From positions 54,214-118,213 of the forward strand of contig NZ_KV825619.1 in assembly GCF_001831515.1 (NCBI RefSeq): DNA of 64,000 bases, given 5' to 3'. Below the pieces are notes generated by a model. It had not been told where the DNA came from and did not search any database. It saw only the letters and a program-made list of their open reading frames with translations. Position numbers and translations under genes: made by a program. This DNA comes from Corynebacterium sp. HMSC074A01. GTDB lineage: Bacteria > Actinomycetota > Actinomycetes > Mycobacteriales > Mycobacteriaceae. Within the stretch, counting starts at the first letter, position 1. The number at the start of each line of letters is the position of its first letter. This document shows, one piece after another, positions 49,298 through 57,857 of the stretch.

Positions 49298-50232
49298 GTG
49301 CACATGAAATTCGCCCGATCGCAGTCGTGGGCCCGACGGCCTCCGGCAAGTCCGACCTGGGCATCGCGCTCGCTCAACGCCTCGGCGGCGAGGTGGTCAA
49401 CGTTGACTCCATGCAGCTGTATCAAGGCATGGACATCGGCACCGCCAAGCTCGCCCCAGATGAGCGCGGCGGCATCCCGCACCACCTGCTCGACATCTGG
49501 CCGGTGACCAAAACCGCGTCTGTCGCCGAGTACCAGGCGCTCGCCGTCGACACCGTCGAAGCGCTCATAGCGCGGGGCAAGGTCCCCATCCTCGTCGGCG
49601 GCTCCATGCTGTACGCCCAGTCGCTTCTCGACGCCTGGACGTTCCCACCCACCGACCCCACCGTCCGCCAGAAGTACGAGGACCGCAGGCAGGAAATCGG
49701 GACCGACGCGCTACACGCAGAGCTCGCCGCCGTTGACCCGGAGGCTGCGCGCATCATTGAGGACAAAGACCCGCGCCGCACCGTCCGTGCGCTCGAAGTT
49801 ATCGAGCTGACCGGCAAACCCTTCCAGGCCTCACAGCCACCGAAGGATGCGCCCCCGCGCTGGGGTACGCGCATCCTGGGACTGCGCACCAATGCGGAGT
49901 GGCTCAACCCTCGCATCGCGCTGCGCGCCGAGCGCATGTTTGCCCTTGGGCTGATCGAGGAGGTCGAGACGCTGGTGGGCAAGGGGCTTGACCGCAACTC
50001 CACTGCGGGCCGCGCCATCGGCTACGCCCAAGTGCTCGACATGCTCGCGGGCACGCTCACGCGCGAGGAGGCGGAGGATAAAACGATTACCGGCACGCGC
50101 CGCTACGTGCGCCGCCAGCGCTCCTGGTTCAACCGCGACCACCGCATCTCCTGGCTTGATGCCGCCGCTGGCAACACACTCGAGCGGGCCTTGACGGCGC
50201 TGGACACGCCCGCGATAGACTCGCAGGCATGA
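49294..50232 (+). CDS. miaA: tRNA dimethylallyltransferase
   Basis: Adds the dimethylallyl group to A37 of tRNAs reading U-starting codons; MiaB then methylthiolates it. P-loop GPTASGKSDLG (about 12-22), VNVDSMQLYQGMDIGTAK (about 38-55), GGSMLYAQSLLD and the C-terminal RRYVRRQRSWFNRD motif are intact over 312 residues. GTG 49294 overlaps the previous stop (GTGA) and has GGGAGG upstream. Its stop overlaps dapF (ATGA). Confidence 0.95.
   Translation: MSAHEIRPIAVVGPTASGKSDLGIALAQRLGGEVVNVDSMQLYQGMDIGTAKLAPDERGGIPHHLLDIWPVTKTASVAEYQALAVDTVEALIARGKVPILVGGSMLYAQSLLDAWTFPPTDPTVRQKYEDRRQEIGTDALHAELAAVDPEAARIIEDKDPRRTVRALEVIELTGKPFQASQPPKDAPPRWGTRILGLRTNAEWLNPRIALRAERMFALGLIEEVETLVGKGLDRNSTAGRAIGYAQVLDMLAGTLTREEAEDKTITGTRRYVRRQRSWFNRDHRISWLDAAAGNTLERALTALDTPAIDSQA
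50216..50221 (+). promoter_or_regulatory. dapF leaderless promoter -10 (TAGACT) inside miaA
   Basis: TAGACT within the last miaA codons is followed by exactly 7 nt and ATG 50229. dapF could thus be made from a leaderless mRNA as well as by coupling to miaA. Confidence 0.6.
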
Positions 50233-51047
50233 CATCCCCGCTGCACTTCATCAAGGCCCACGCCACGGAAAACGATTTCGTCGTACTCATTGACGTCGAC
50301 GATCAGCTCGAGCTCACACCTGCGCAGGTGGCGTGGCTTTGCGATCGCCGCGCCGGTATTGGCGGCGACGGGCTGCTGCGCGTGGTGCGCACCGACGGCA
50401 CGTGGTTTATGGACTACCGCAACGCCGACGGTTCCATCGCCGAGATGTGCGGCAACGGCATCCGTGCCTTCTCCCACGTGCTGAAAGCCGAGGGACTCGA
50501 AGATGCCGACGAGTTCGACGTGCACACCCGCGCCGGGCTCAAGCACATCACCGTCGAGCACGCGGACGCAGTCCACGCCCGCGTCCGCGTCGGGATGGGC
50601 CCGGTCAACGTCTTCGGCGAGTCCTGGGCGAAGGTAGGGGAGACTGCGTACGAAGGCATCGCCGTCGACGTGGGCAACCCGCACCTCGCCGCAGTGGTAC
50701 CGGGGTTGACCGCGGAGGCGCTTGCAGAGATGGAGCTTGCCGCCCCGACCTTTGACCAGGAGGTCTTCCCCAACGGGGTCAACGTGGAGATCCTTACCGC
50801 CGCCCGCGACGGAGCGTGCGCGATGCGCGTGTGGGAGCGCGGCGTGGGCGAGACCCGCTCCTGCGGCACCGGCACCGTCGCCGCAGGAACCGCCGCCCTG
50901 CGCGCCAGCGGTAAGGAGTCCGGCAGCGTGACCGTCCGTGTGCCAGGCGGCGAGGTAGAAATCGAACTTGCCGAAGACGGCACCGCCATCATGACCGGAC
51001 CCTCGCGCATCGTGGCGCGCGGCCAGCTCGCGGCTGAGCTTGATTAG
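50229..51047 (+). CDS. dapF: Diaminopimelate epimerase
   Basis: Interconverts LL- and meso-diaminopimelate for peptidoglycan and lysine. Both catalytic Cys are present: MCGNGIRAF (about 74-82) and RSCGTGTVAAG (about 215-225). N-terminal KAHATENDFVVL matches the family. 272 residues. The ATG overlaps the miaA stop. It converges with the membrane-protein gene at 51056, with an 8-bp gap. Confidence 0.96.
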   Translation: MTSPLHFIKAHATENDFVVLIDVDDQLELTPAQVAWLCDRRAGIGGDGLLRVVRTDGTWFMDYRNADGSIAEMCGNGIRAFSHVLKAEGLEDADEFDVHTRAGLKHITVEHADAVHARVRVGMGPVNVFGESWAKVGETAYEGIAVDVGNPHLAAVVPGLTAEALAEMELAAPTFDQEVFPNGVNVEILTAARDGACAMRVWERGVGETRSCGTGTVAAGTAALRASGKESGSVTVRVPGGEVEIELAEDGTAIMTGPSRIVARGQLAAELD

Positions 51048-51055
51048 TACTGCTA

Positions 51056-51571
51056 CTAGGCAGGCCCGATCTGGCGCGCCGCGCGCCGGGCGTCATCCCA
51101 GGACTCGGAGAGCTCCAAAGCTCGCTCGTCGGCGACGCTGATGAGCCGCTCCAGCTGGTAGCGGTCGATGTCGGGGGACTCGAGGTAGCCGTCGATACGC
51201 GCGATGAAGCGGCGCGCGGAGGAGCTGCGCAGTAAAAATTCGCTAATCGCGTGGTGGGAGACATCGCCGTTGGCCAGGGCGGGGTAGTTGAGCGTGCGGT
51301 CGGTGACGGCCTGGGTGGAGGTGCCGTGCTGGAGGTCCTCGTAGCTTTGCAGGATCTCCGCCATGTCGTCCCGGGCGATGCGCAGCGAGGCCTTCAGCGA
51401 GGCGACTTCCGGGTTGGTGTTGTAGCGGCGGTGGACGGCAACGCCAAAGACCACCAGCAGAATCGCGATGATCAGGCCGGGCAGTCGGAAAAAGACCACC
51501 AGCAGGATCGCTAGCGCAAGGACAAGCGCCCCGTAGAGCGCTTGGAGCAAGTCTTTCCGCGAGGGATCCAT
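51056..51571 (-). CDS. Membrane protein with two N-terminal helices, function unknown
   Basis: A 171-residue protein with a hydrophobic hairpin (LYGALVLALAILLVVFFRLPGLIIAILLVVFGVAV, about 12-46) and a cytoplasmic alpha-helical domain. No family recognised. Odd start: the very strong AGGAGGTGA on the minus strand (about 51585-51593) is 5 nt from an out-of-frame ATG that opens a 23-codon mini-ORF, and 13 nt from the ATG used here. Translation may therefore be limited or coupled to the mini-ORF. Confidence 0.7.
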   Translation of the reverse strand: MDPSRKDLLQALYGALVLALAILLVVFFRLPGLIIAILLVVFGVAVHRRYNTNPEVASLKASLRIARDDMAEILQSYEDLQHGTSTQAVTDRTLNYPALANGDVSHHAISEFLLRSSSARRFIARIDGYLESPDIDRYQLERLISVADERALELSESWDDARRAARQIGPA

Positions 51572-51652
51572 CGCTGCATCGTCACCTCCTGAAAACGTAC
51601 CGACCGTCGATTTCGCGCCATGGTAGCGCGAATGTCCTAGCGATGTGGAGGT

Positions 51653-52426
51653 CTAGTGCCCACCACAGCCGCAGGAACCGCCGCAACCGCCGCAGCCGCC
51701 GCCCGCACCCGGGGTCGGGATCGCACCGGTGAGCACGGCGCTGCCCGCGATGACGGAGTCGCGCTCCGGCAGCTCGCCGTCGGGCAGGCAGATGTCGAAG
51801 GGGAACGCCCCGTCGACGGTGGCGTGGATGAAGCGCTGGCCGGTCAGCTCAGAGGTGCGGTACTCGGCGTCCAGCACGCGGGCGGAGAACTCGGCCGCAG
51901 CATCGGGCGCGGTTGCTGCGCCATTCGCGACGGCCTCCGCACCGGGAGACAGCACCGCCCCGAGGGTGGTGCCGGGGTTGTTGGCCAAGTAGGCCTCCGT
52001 GGAGGCGTAACGCTCGTGCGCGAGCACCAGGGCGGTCAACCCCAGCTCCTGCCACTGCAGGGTCGCCTCCTCCACAATGAGCGGGCCCTGCGCCAAGTTG
52101 ACGGTGACCGAGGTGATGGTGTTACCGTGCGGGTCGACGATATCGGCCAAAGACACCACGTCGTTAAGCGGTGTGATATGCGCGTACGCGCGGGTGACCG
52201 AGTCAAAGCCAGCGAAGGTGGCGAAAGGCTCCACCGCAAGAATGTTGAGCTGCGCGCCGGACGGGTCGCTGTACTGGATTAGCTGCCCGCCGCGGACCTC
52301 GCCGGTGACCGCAAGGTGCTCGGTGGCGATAGCCCGCTCGACTGCGTCCTGCCACTTGGCAAAGCCAAGGCCGATGGCGGCCAGATCAGCGTGCGTGTCA
52401 GAGTGCGTGTCTAGAGATTCGGTCAT
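51653..52426 (-). CDS. Conserved protein with Gly/Cys-rich C-terminal tail
   Basis: A 257-residue protein of unknown function. The body (about 1-235) is soluble and beta-rich (GGQLIQYSDPSGAQLNILAV, FPFDICLPDGELPERDSVIAGSAVLTGAI) and ends in GGGCGGCGGSCGCGGH: five Cys in the last 14 residues plus a terminal His, a likely metal- or cluster-binding tail, which is inference. No signal peptide. On the minus strand TAGGCT (52439-52434) is 7 nt from the ATG, predicting a leaderless mRNA. Divergent from hflX. Confidence 0.72.
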   Translation of the reverse strand: MTESLDTHSDTHADLAAIGLGFAKWQDAVERAIATEHLAVTGEVRGGQLIQYSDPSGAQLNILAVEPFATFAGFDSVTRAYAHITPLNDVVSLADIVDPHGNTITSVTVNLAQGPLIVEEATLQWQELGLTALVLAHERYASTEAYLANNPGTTLGAVLSPGAEAVANGAATAPDAAAEFSARVLDAEYRTSELTGQRFIHATVDGAFPFDICLPDGELPERDSVIAGSAVLTGAIPTPGAGGGCGGCGGSCGCGGH

Positions 52427-52548
52427 AGGCCACAGCCTAGTCCGTGGCGGCGGCAGGGCGGAAACGCGAAGCGAGAGAGGAAGCACCCAGCGGCTGGACA
52501 AAGCACGTAAGATAGCGAGAAAGCATGCTGGTGAGAACAAAGGACTCA

Positions 52549-54075
52549 ATGACCTCAACTGTAAATACCCATCCCGAGCACGACCCACAGGAAGCTGCGC
52601 ACGACGCGCTGCTGGCGGAGGCTTTTCGCCACAACGCGCCACAGCCCCCGCGAGAAGGTTCGGGCGAACCAACTACAGGCTCCCTCGACCTGGAGGCGCG
52701 CAACGCGCTGCGGCGCGTGGGCCAGCGCACCGAGATCCGCACCGACGAGGCCGAAGAAGCCTACGAGGTTGAGTACCGCAAGCTGCGCCTTGAGCAGGTC
52801 ATCCTGGTCGGCGCGTGGCTGGAGGGCACCACCGCGGAGATGGAAGCAAACATGCGCGAGCTAGAGGCCTTGACCGAGACCGCGGGCGCGGAAGTCATCG
52901 ACATGCTCTACCAAAAGCGCGACAAGCCCGACCCGGGCACGTACATCGGCGCGGGCAAAGTTTCCGAGCTGCGCGAGGTCGTCGAGGCCTCCGGGGCGGA
53001 CACCGTTGTCTTCGACGGCGAGCTTTCCCCCTCCCAGATTGTGGCGCTGGAGGAGGCGCTGCGCGTCAAGGTGATTGACCGCACCATGCTCATCCTGGAC
53101 ATCTTCGCCCAGCACGCGAAGAGCAACGAGGGTAAAGCCCAGGTGTCGCTGGCACAGATGGAGTACCTGTTCTCCCGTACCCGCGGTTGGGGCGGCAACC
53201 TGTCGCGCCAGGCCGGTGGCCGAGCTGGCTCCAACGGCGGCGTGGGTCTGCGTGGTCCCGGTGAGACCAGGATTGAGGCCGACCGCCGCAGGTTGCGCGC
53301 GGACATGGCGCGCCTGCGCCACGAGCTCAAGGGCATGAAGACGGTCCGCGAGGTCAAGCGCGCCCGCCGTAATCGCTCGACCACGCCCCAGATCGCCATC
53401 GCGGGCTACACCAACGCGGGCAAGTCCTCGCTGATCAACGCGATGACGGACGCGGGTGTGCTCGTTGAGGATGCACTCTTTGCCACCCTCGACCCCGCCA
53501 CGCGCCGCGCCCAGCTTGCCGACGGCCGCACGGTCGTCCTCACCGACACCGTCGGCTTCGTCCGCCACCTGCCAACCCAGCTGGTCGAGGCGTTCAAGTC
53601 CACCCTAGAGGAGGTCACCAACGCCGACCTGGTGCTGCACGTGGTGGATGGGTCCGACCCCTTCCCGCTCAAGCAGATCGAGGCGGTCAACGAGGTGCTC
53701 GCGGAGATCACCCGCGACTCGGGCGAGGAGATCCCGCCGGAGATCGTGGTGGTCAACAAGATCGACCAGGCCGACCCGCTCGTCCTCGCCGAGCTGCGCC
53801 ACGCCTTCGACAAGTCCGGCCGCGACGTCGTCTTCGTTTCCGCGCTCACCGGCGAGGGCATCCCCGAACTCGAGGGTAAGGTCGAGCAGTTCCTCAACAC
53901 GCTTGACGCGCACGTGGAGATGCTCGTGCCCTACACGCGCGGCGATGTCGTCTCTCACATCCACGAGGCCGGCACTGTGCGCAGCGAGGCCTACGAGGAA
54001 GACGGCACGCGTATCGACGTGCGCCTGCCGCCCGTGCTCGCCGAGCAGTACGCCGAGTTCGTCGTCGCAAAGTAG
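52549..54075 (+). CDS. hflX: GTPase HflX
   Basis: Ribosome-associated GTPase that splits stalled ribosomes. The N-terminal HflX domain (about 70-200) has VILVGAWLEG, KRDKPDPGTYIGAGKV and DGELSPSQ; the linker GRAGSNGGVGLRGPGETRIEADRR precedes the G domain with G1 GYTNAGKSS (about 286-294), DTVGFVRHLP (G3) and VNKIDQAD (G4). Two starts are plausible: ATG 52549 with AAAGGA 4 nt upstream, chosen here, or ATG 52525 close behind a TAAGAT -10 box. 508 residues. Confidence 0.93.
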   Translation: MTSTVNTHPEHDPQEAAHDALLAEAFRHNAPQPPREGSGEPTTGSLDLEARNALRRVGQRTEIRTDEAEEAYEVEYRKLRLEQVILVGAWLEGTTAEMEANMRELEALTETAGAEVIDMLYQKRDKPDPGTYIGAGKVSELREVVEASGADTVVFDGELSPSQIVALEEALRVKVIDRTMLILDIFAQHAKSNEGKAQVSLAQMEYLFSRTRGWGGNLSRQAGGRAGSNGGVGLRGPGETRIEADRRRLRADMARLRHELKGMKTVREVKRARRNRSTTPQIAIAGYTNAGKSSLINAMTDAGVLVEDALFATLDPATRRAQLADGRTVVLTDTVGFVRHLPTQLVEAFKSTLEEVTNADLVLHVVDGSDPFPLKQIEAVNEVLAEITRDSGEEIPPEIVVVNKIDQADPLVLAELRHAFDKSGRDVVFVSALTGEGIPELEGKVEQFLNTLDAHVEMLVPYTRGDVVSHIHEAGTVRSEAYEEDGTRIDVRLPPVLAEQYAEFVVAK

Positions 54076-54112
54076 CCCCGCGCGGGATTGGGTGACACCT
54101 GGGTGCGCGCCT

Positions 54113-54118
54113 TAGACT
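54113..54118 (+). promoter_or_regulatory. Uracil permease leaderless promoter -10 (TAGACT)
   Basis: TAGACT is followed by exactly 7 nt and GTG 54126. Confidence 0.6.
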
Positions 54119-54125
54119 CCCAGGT

Positions 54126-55403
54126 GTGAAACAGACACTTGGTTGGTCCCTCCATGGCGACGGCCGCACCGTCAAACCCGGTGCCGTTGTCGCCCCCGAT
54201 GAACGTTTGAGCTGGTCGCGTACCGTCGGCATCGGTATGCAGCACGTCGTCGCCATGTTCGGCGCAACGCTGCTCGTGCCGACGCTGACCGGGTTCCCGG
54301 TCAACACGACACTGCTGTTTTCCGGCCTCGGTACGGTCATCTTCCTCTTGATCACCCGCAATCGGCTACCCAGCTACCTGGGATCGTCGTTCGCCTTCAT
54401 CGCTCCGCTGTCTGCCTCGCAGCAGTACGGCATCGCCGCGCAGCTGGGCGGCGTGCTCGTCACGGGTGTGCTGCTCATCCTCGTTGGCGTGGTGGTGCAC
54501 GTGGCCGGCAAGCGTGTCATCGACGCGGTCATGCCCCCGGCCGTCACGGGCGCGATCGTGGCGCTCATCGGCTTCAACCTTGCGCCAACCGCGGTGAGCA
54601 ACGTGGAGACCCAACCCGCCGTCGCGGGCGTCACGCTCGCCACCATCGTGCTGGTCACCGTCGCCACGCGCGGCATGGCCTCGCGCCTGAGCATCCTCAT
54701 CGGCGTCGTGGTCGGCTGGGCCTTTGCCGCCGCGACGGGCGGGCTTTCCGACGACGCGCTTTCCACCATCGGCGCGGCCCCCTGGGTCGGCCTGCCGGAG
54801 TTCCACAGCCCCGAGTTCCACCTCTCCGCCATCCTGGTGACGCTGCCGGTACTGGTGGTGCTGATCGCGGAAAACGTCGGCCACGTCAAAGCCGTCTCCG
54901 AGATGACGCACCGCGACCTCGACCCGCTGCAGGGCAAGGCGCTGATTGGCGACGGCATCGCCACCACCCTTGCCGGTACCTTCGGCGGCTCCGGCACGAC
55001 CACGTACGCCGAGAATATCGGCGTCATGGCCGCGACCAAGGTCTACTCGACTGCTGCCTATTGGGTCGCCTCGTTGTTCGCTATCGCACTGGCCTTTGTC
55101 CCGAAGTTCGGTGCGGTGATCTTCACCATCCCGGCCGGCGTGCTCGGCGGGGCATGCCTGGTGCTCTACGGGCTCATCGGCATGCTGGGCGTGCGCATCT
55201 GGCAAGACAACCAGGTCGACTTCACAAACCCGGTTAACCTCACTGCGGCCGCAGTGGCGCTCATCGTGGGTATCGGCAACCTGTCCTTTACGGTTGGCCA
55301 GGTCACTCTGGAGGGCATCGCGATTGGTTCCGTTGGCATCATCGTGCTCTACCCGCTCATGCGGTGGGCGTACGAGACGATCGGGGAGGGGCAGTACCGC
55401 TAG
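54126..55403 (+). CDS. uraA: Uracil-xanthine permease (NCS2 family, UraA type)
   Basis: Proton-coupled nucleobase importer. The 425 residues form about 14 hydrophobic segments. NCS2 landmarks are present: LGSSFAFIAPL (TM3 region, about 79-89), IAENVGHVKAVSEMTHRDL (about 244-262, with the Glu and His) and FGGSGTTTYAENIGVMAATKVYS (about 285-307). The start GTG 54126 is fixed by the -10 box. A 21-bp-stem terminator follows. It sits between hflX and ptsH as in C. glutamicum. Confidence 0.92.
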   Translation: MKQTLGWSLHGDGRTVKPGAVVAPDERLSWSRTVGIGMQHVVAMFGATLLVPTLTGFPVNTTLLFSGLGTVIFLLITRNRLPSYLGSSFAFIAPLSASQQYGIAAQLGGVLVTGVLLILVGVVVHVAGKRVIDAVMPPAVTGAIVALIGFNLAPTAVSNVETQPAVAGVTLATIVLVTVATRGMASRLSILIGVVVGWAFAAATGGLSDDALSTIGAAPWVGLPEFHSPEFHLSAILVTLPVLVVLIAENVGHVKAVSEMTHRDLDPLQGKALIGDGIATTLAGTFGGSGTTTYAENIGVMAATKVYSTAAYWVASLFAIALAFVPKFGAVIFTIPAGVLGGACLVLYGLIGMLGVRIWQDNQVDFTNPVNLTAAAVALIVGIGNLSFTVGQVTLEGIAIGSVGIIVLYPLMRWAYETIGEGQYR

Positions 55404-55409
55404 GACCCA

Positions 55410-55459
55410 ACGCTTCAAGCCCCCGGCACCAAGATCACGGTGCCGGGGGCTTGAAGCGT
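55410..55459. terminator. 21-bp perfect-stem bidirectional terminator between uraA and ptsH
   Basis: 55410-55430 is exactly complementary to 55439-55459 around an 8-nt loop. It separates the convergent uraA and ptsF-ptsH transcripts and is unusually long. There is no strong T run on either side. Confidence 0.85.
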
Positions 55460-55475
55460 GCTTTTAAGCGAAGGC

Positions 55476-55745
55476 TTACTCCTCGTCGAGGTTCTGCTCG
55501 ATCAGCGCGGCGATCTTGTCTACCGCGGCTGCGTTCTCGGACTCGACGGTGACCTCGTCGCCGAACTCTGCGCCCATCGCCATAATCATCAGCGAGGACG
55601 CGGCATCCGTCTCATCGTCCTCGTCGCCGCCGACGAGGGTGAGGATGATCTCGTCGTCGAACTCGCCGGCCGCATCGGCGATGATGGTTGCGGGGCGGGC
55701 GTGCAGCCCAACCGTGGAGCCGACCTTGACAGTCTTAGAAGCCAT
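55476..55745 (-). CDS. ptsH: Phosphocarrier protein HPr
   Basis: General sugar-PTS phosphocarrier. The 89 residues contain the active-site GLHARPA (His about 15) and the helix around the regulatory-serine position (DAASSLMIMAMG). AAAGGA precedes the ATG. Located 51 bp after ptsF, so probably the last gene of a fruK-ptsF-ptsH operon, as in C. glutamicum. The gene for enzyme I, which lies near this operon in C. glutamicum, is not in the window. Confidence 0.96.
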   Translation of the reverse strand: MASKTVKVGSTVGLHARPATIIADAAGEFDDEIILTLVGGDEDDETDAASSLMIMAMGAEFGDEVTVESENAAAVDKIAALIEQNLDEE

Positions 55746-55796
55746 AGTGAGAATCCTTTCTTTTGGTGTTACGTGCCAGTCTAGGCGCGCGTGTGC

Positions 55797-57842
55797 TTAG
55801 GCCGCCACCGTTGCCGCGGCGGCCTTCTGAATTTCTTCGTTCGGCCAGAACTGCTTGATGGCAATCACGGCCACGGTGGCTACCGCCACGCCCGCAGCCA
55901 GGGCGATGAACATGCCCCACCACGGCTCGTAGGCGAAGATGACGAAGATACCGCCGTGCGGTGCCTGGCACCCAACGCCCAGGCCCATGGAGACCGCACC
56001 TGCGGTTGCGCCGCCGAGCATCATCGCCGGGATGACACGGAAGGGGTCAGCCGCGGCAAAGGGGATCGCGCCTTCGGAGACAAACGACAGGCCGAGCAGC
56101 CACGCAGACTTGCCGTTTTCCTGCTCCGCAGGAGTGAACAGCTGCTTGCGCAGGAAGGTAGCAATGGACAGCGCGATTGGCGGGACCATGCCGGCGATCA
56201 TGACGGCGGCCATGATCTCGAAGCTTGCATCCGTGCCAGCCGACAGACCGGCGGTACCGAAGAGGTACGCAGCCTTGTTGACGGGGCCACCCAGGTCGAA
56301 GCACATCATCAGGCCGATGATGATGCCGAGCAGGATCGCCGAAGAGCCGCTCATGGACTCCAGCCAATCGGTTAAGCCCAGCATGAGCGACTCGAGCGGG
56401 CGACCGAGCAGGAGGAACATGATCAGGCCGACGACCAGCGAGGTCAACAGTGGGATGATGACCACCGGCATCAGCGAGCCCAGCCAGCGAGGCACGCGCC
56501 AGGTCTGGATCCAGTAGGCAATGACACCGGCGAGCAGACCGGTGACCAAGCCACCGATGAAGCCCGCGCCGACCATGACGGAGATTGCGCCACCGATGAA
56601 GCCCGGGGCGATACCGGGGCGGCCAGCCAGGCCGTAACCGATGTAGCCGGAGAGCGCGGCAACGACGAAGTTCATGCCCATCTGCCCGGTGGCGAAGAGC
56701 ACGGCACCGAGGTAGAGGGCCCAGCCGGAGCGTTCGAAGGTCATGGCGGTGCCGTCGACAAGCACTTCATGGCCCGGCAGGTTGGTGGGCGAGTGCTGGA
56801 GCACGAGCGCCTCCCAGGCGTTGGCCATGTCGTAGCCGCCGACGAGGAAGCCGAGTGCGAGCAGGAGGCCGCCGGCGGCGACGAACGGGACCATGTAGGA
56901 CACGCCGGTCATGATCGCCTGCTGCAGGCGCTTCGGCCAGGGCTGGCCGTCGCTGGCGGCGGCGGAATCCTCGCCAGCCGATTCGGAGGTGGCCTCGACG
57001 CGCTTGGCGTTGGGGTCCTTCGCGGCGGCGATGGCCTCGTCGATGAGCGCGTCCGGGCTGTTCACCCCGCGTTTGACGGGGGTGTCGACGACCGGCTTGC
57101 CCGCGAAACGACCCTTGTCGCGGACGGCGACGTCGTGGGCGAAGATGACCGCGTCGGCGCTGTCGATGAAGGACTGCTCAAGCGGGTCGCCACCCGAGGA
57201 GCCCTGGGGCTCGACGATGAGCTCGACGTTGTCGCGCTTCTGCGCGGCCTGGGTGAGTGCGTCGGCAGCCATGTAGGTGTGAGCAATACCCGTGGCACAC
57301 GAGGTCACCGCGGCGATGCGGATGACCTCGGGCTTCTTCTCGGCACTTGCCGCTGGCGCAGCTGGGGTCGCCTTCTTTTTCTTCGGCTCGGCGTTGACGA
57401 CTGCAAGCACGGCGTCGACAATCTCTTGCTCCGTCGTAGCGGCGCGCAGGGTCTCCACGAAGTCGCCGCGAACGAGTGCGCGGGCGAGCTTCGACAGAAT
57501 CTTCAGGTGAGCCTTGCCGCCGGACTCCGGGGCGCCAATAAGGAAGACCAGCTCGGCGTCGCCGTCGGGGCCGGAGAAGTCCACGGGCGCGGATAGGCGG
57601 GCAAACGCGAGCGTCGGCTCGTTGACCGCAGCGACGCGGCAGTGCGGAATGGCAACCCGGCCGTTGACGCCGGTGCCGGCCTTTTCTTCACGAGCGGTCG
57701 CCGCAGCCGCGACCTCCGCGGCGTCAGTTGCGCGCCCGGCGGCGGCCATCAGCCCGGCGAGGTGCCCAATGACCTCACTCGGCTGGCCACCGAAATCAAC
57801 ATCAAGCCTGACCAGGTCAGGCGTAATCAGTGGTGCGTTCAT
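55797..57842 (-). CDS. ptsF: PTS fructose-specific EIIABC component
   Basis: Imports fructose as fructose 1-phosphate. The 681 residues hold EIIA (about 1-145; phosphorylated His in VAIPHCRV), EIIB (about 170-275; Cys in TSCATGIAHTYMAA) and EIIC (about 305-675, about nine helices). ATG 57842 has GGAAGGA upstream; GTG 57857 would touch the fruK stop and lacks a site. Co-transcribed with fruK, 15 bp upstream. Confidence 0.95.
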   Translation of the reverse strand: MNAPLITPDLVRLDVDFGGQPSEVIGHLAGLMAAAGRATDAAEVAAAATAREEKAGTGVNGRVAIPHCRVAAVNEPTLAFARLSAPVDFSGPDGDAELVFLIGAPESGGKAHLKILSKLARALVRGDFVETLRAATTEQEIVDAVLAVVNAEPKKKKATPAAPAASAEKKPEVIRIAAVTSCATGIAHTYMAADALTQAAQKRDNVELIVEPQGSSGGDPLEQSFIDSADAVIFAHDVAVRDKGRFAGKPVVDTPVKRGVNSPDALIDEAIAAAKDPNAKRVEATSESAGEDSAAASDGQPWPKRLQQAIMTGVSYMVPFVAAGGLLLALGFLVGGYDMANAWEALVLQHSPTNLPGHEVLVDGTAMTFERSGWALYLGAVLFATGQMGMNFVVAALSGYIGYGLAGRPGIAPGFIGGAISVMVGAGFIGGLVTGLLAGVIAYWIQTWRVPRWLGSLMPVVIIPLLTSLVVGLIMFLLLGRPLESLMLGLTDWLESMSGSSAILLGIIIGLMMCFDLGGPVNKAAYLFGTAGLSAGTDASFEIMAAVMIAGMVPPIALSIATFLRKQLFTPAEQENGKSAWLLGLSFVSEGAIPFAAADPFRVIPAMMLGGATAGAVSMGLGVGCQAPHGGIFVIFAYEPWWGMFIALAAGVAVATVAVIAIKQFWPNEEIQKAAAATVAA

Positions 57843-57857
57843 AGTGTGTCCTTCCAC

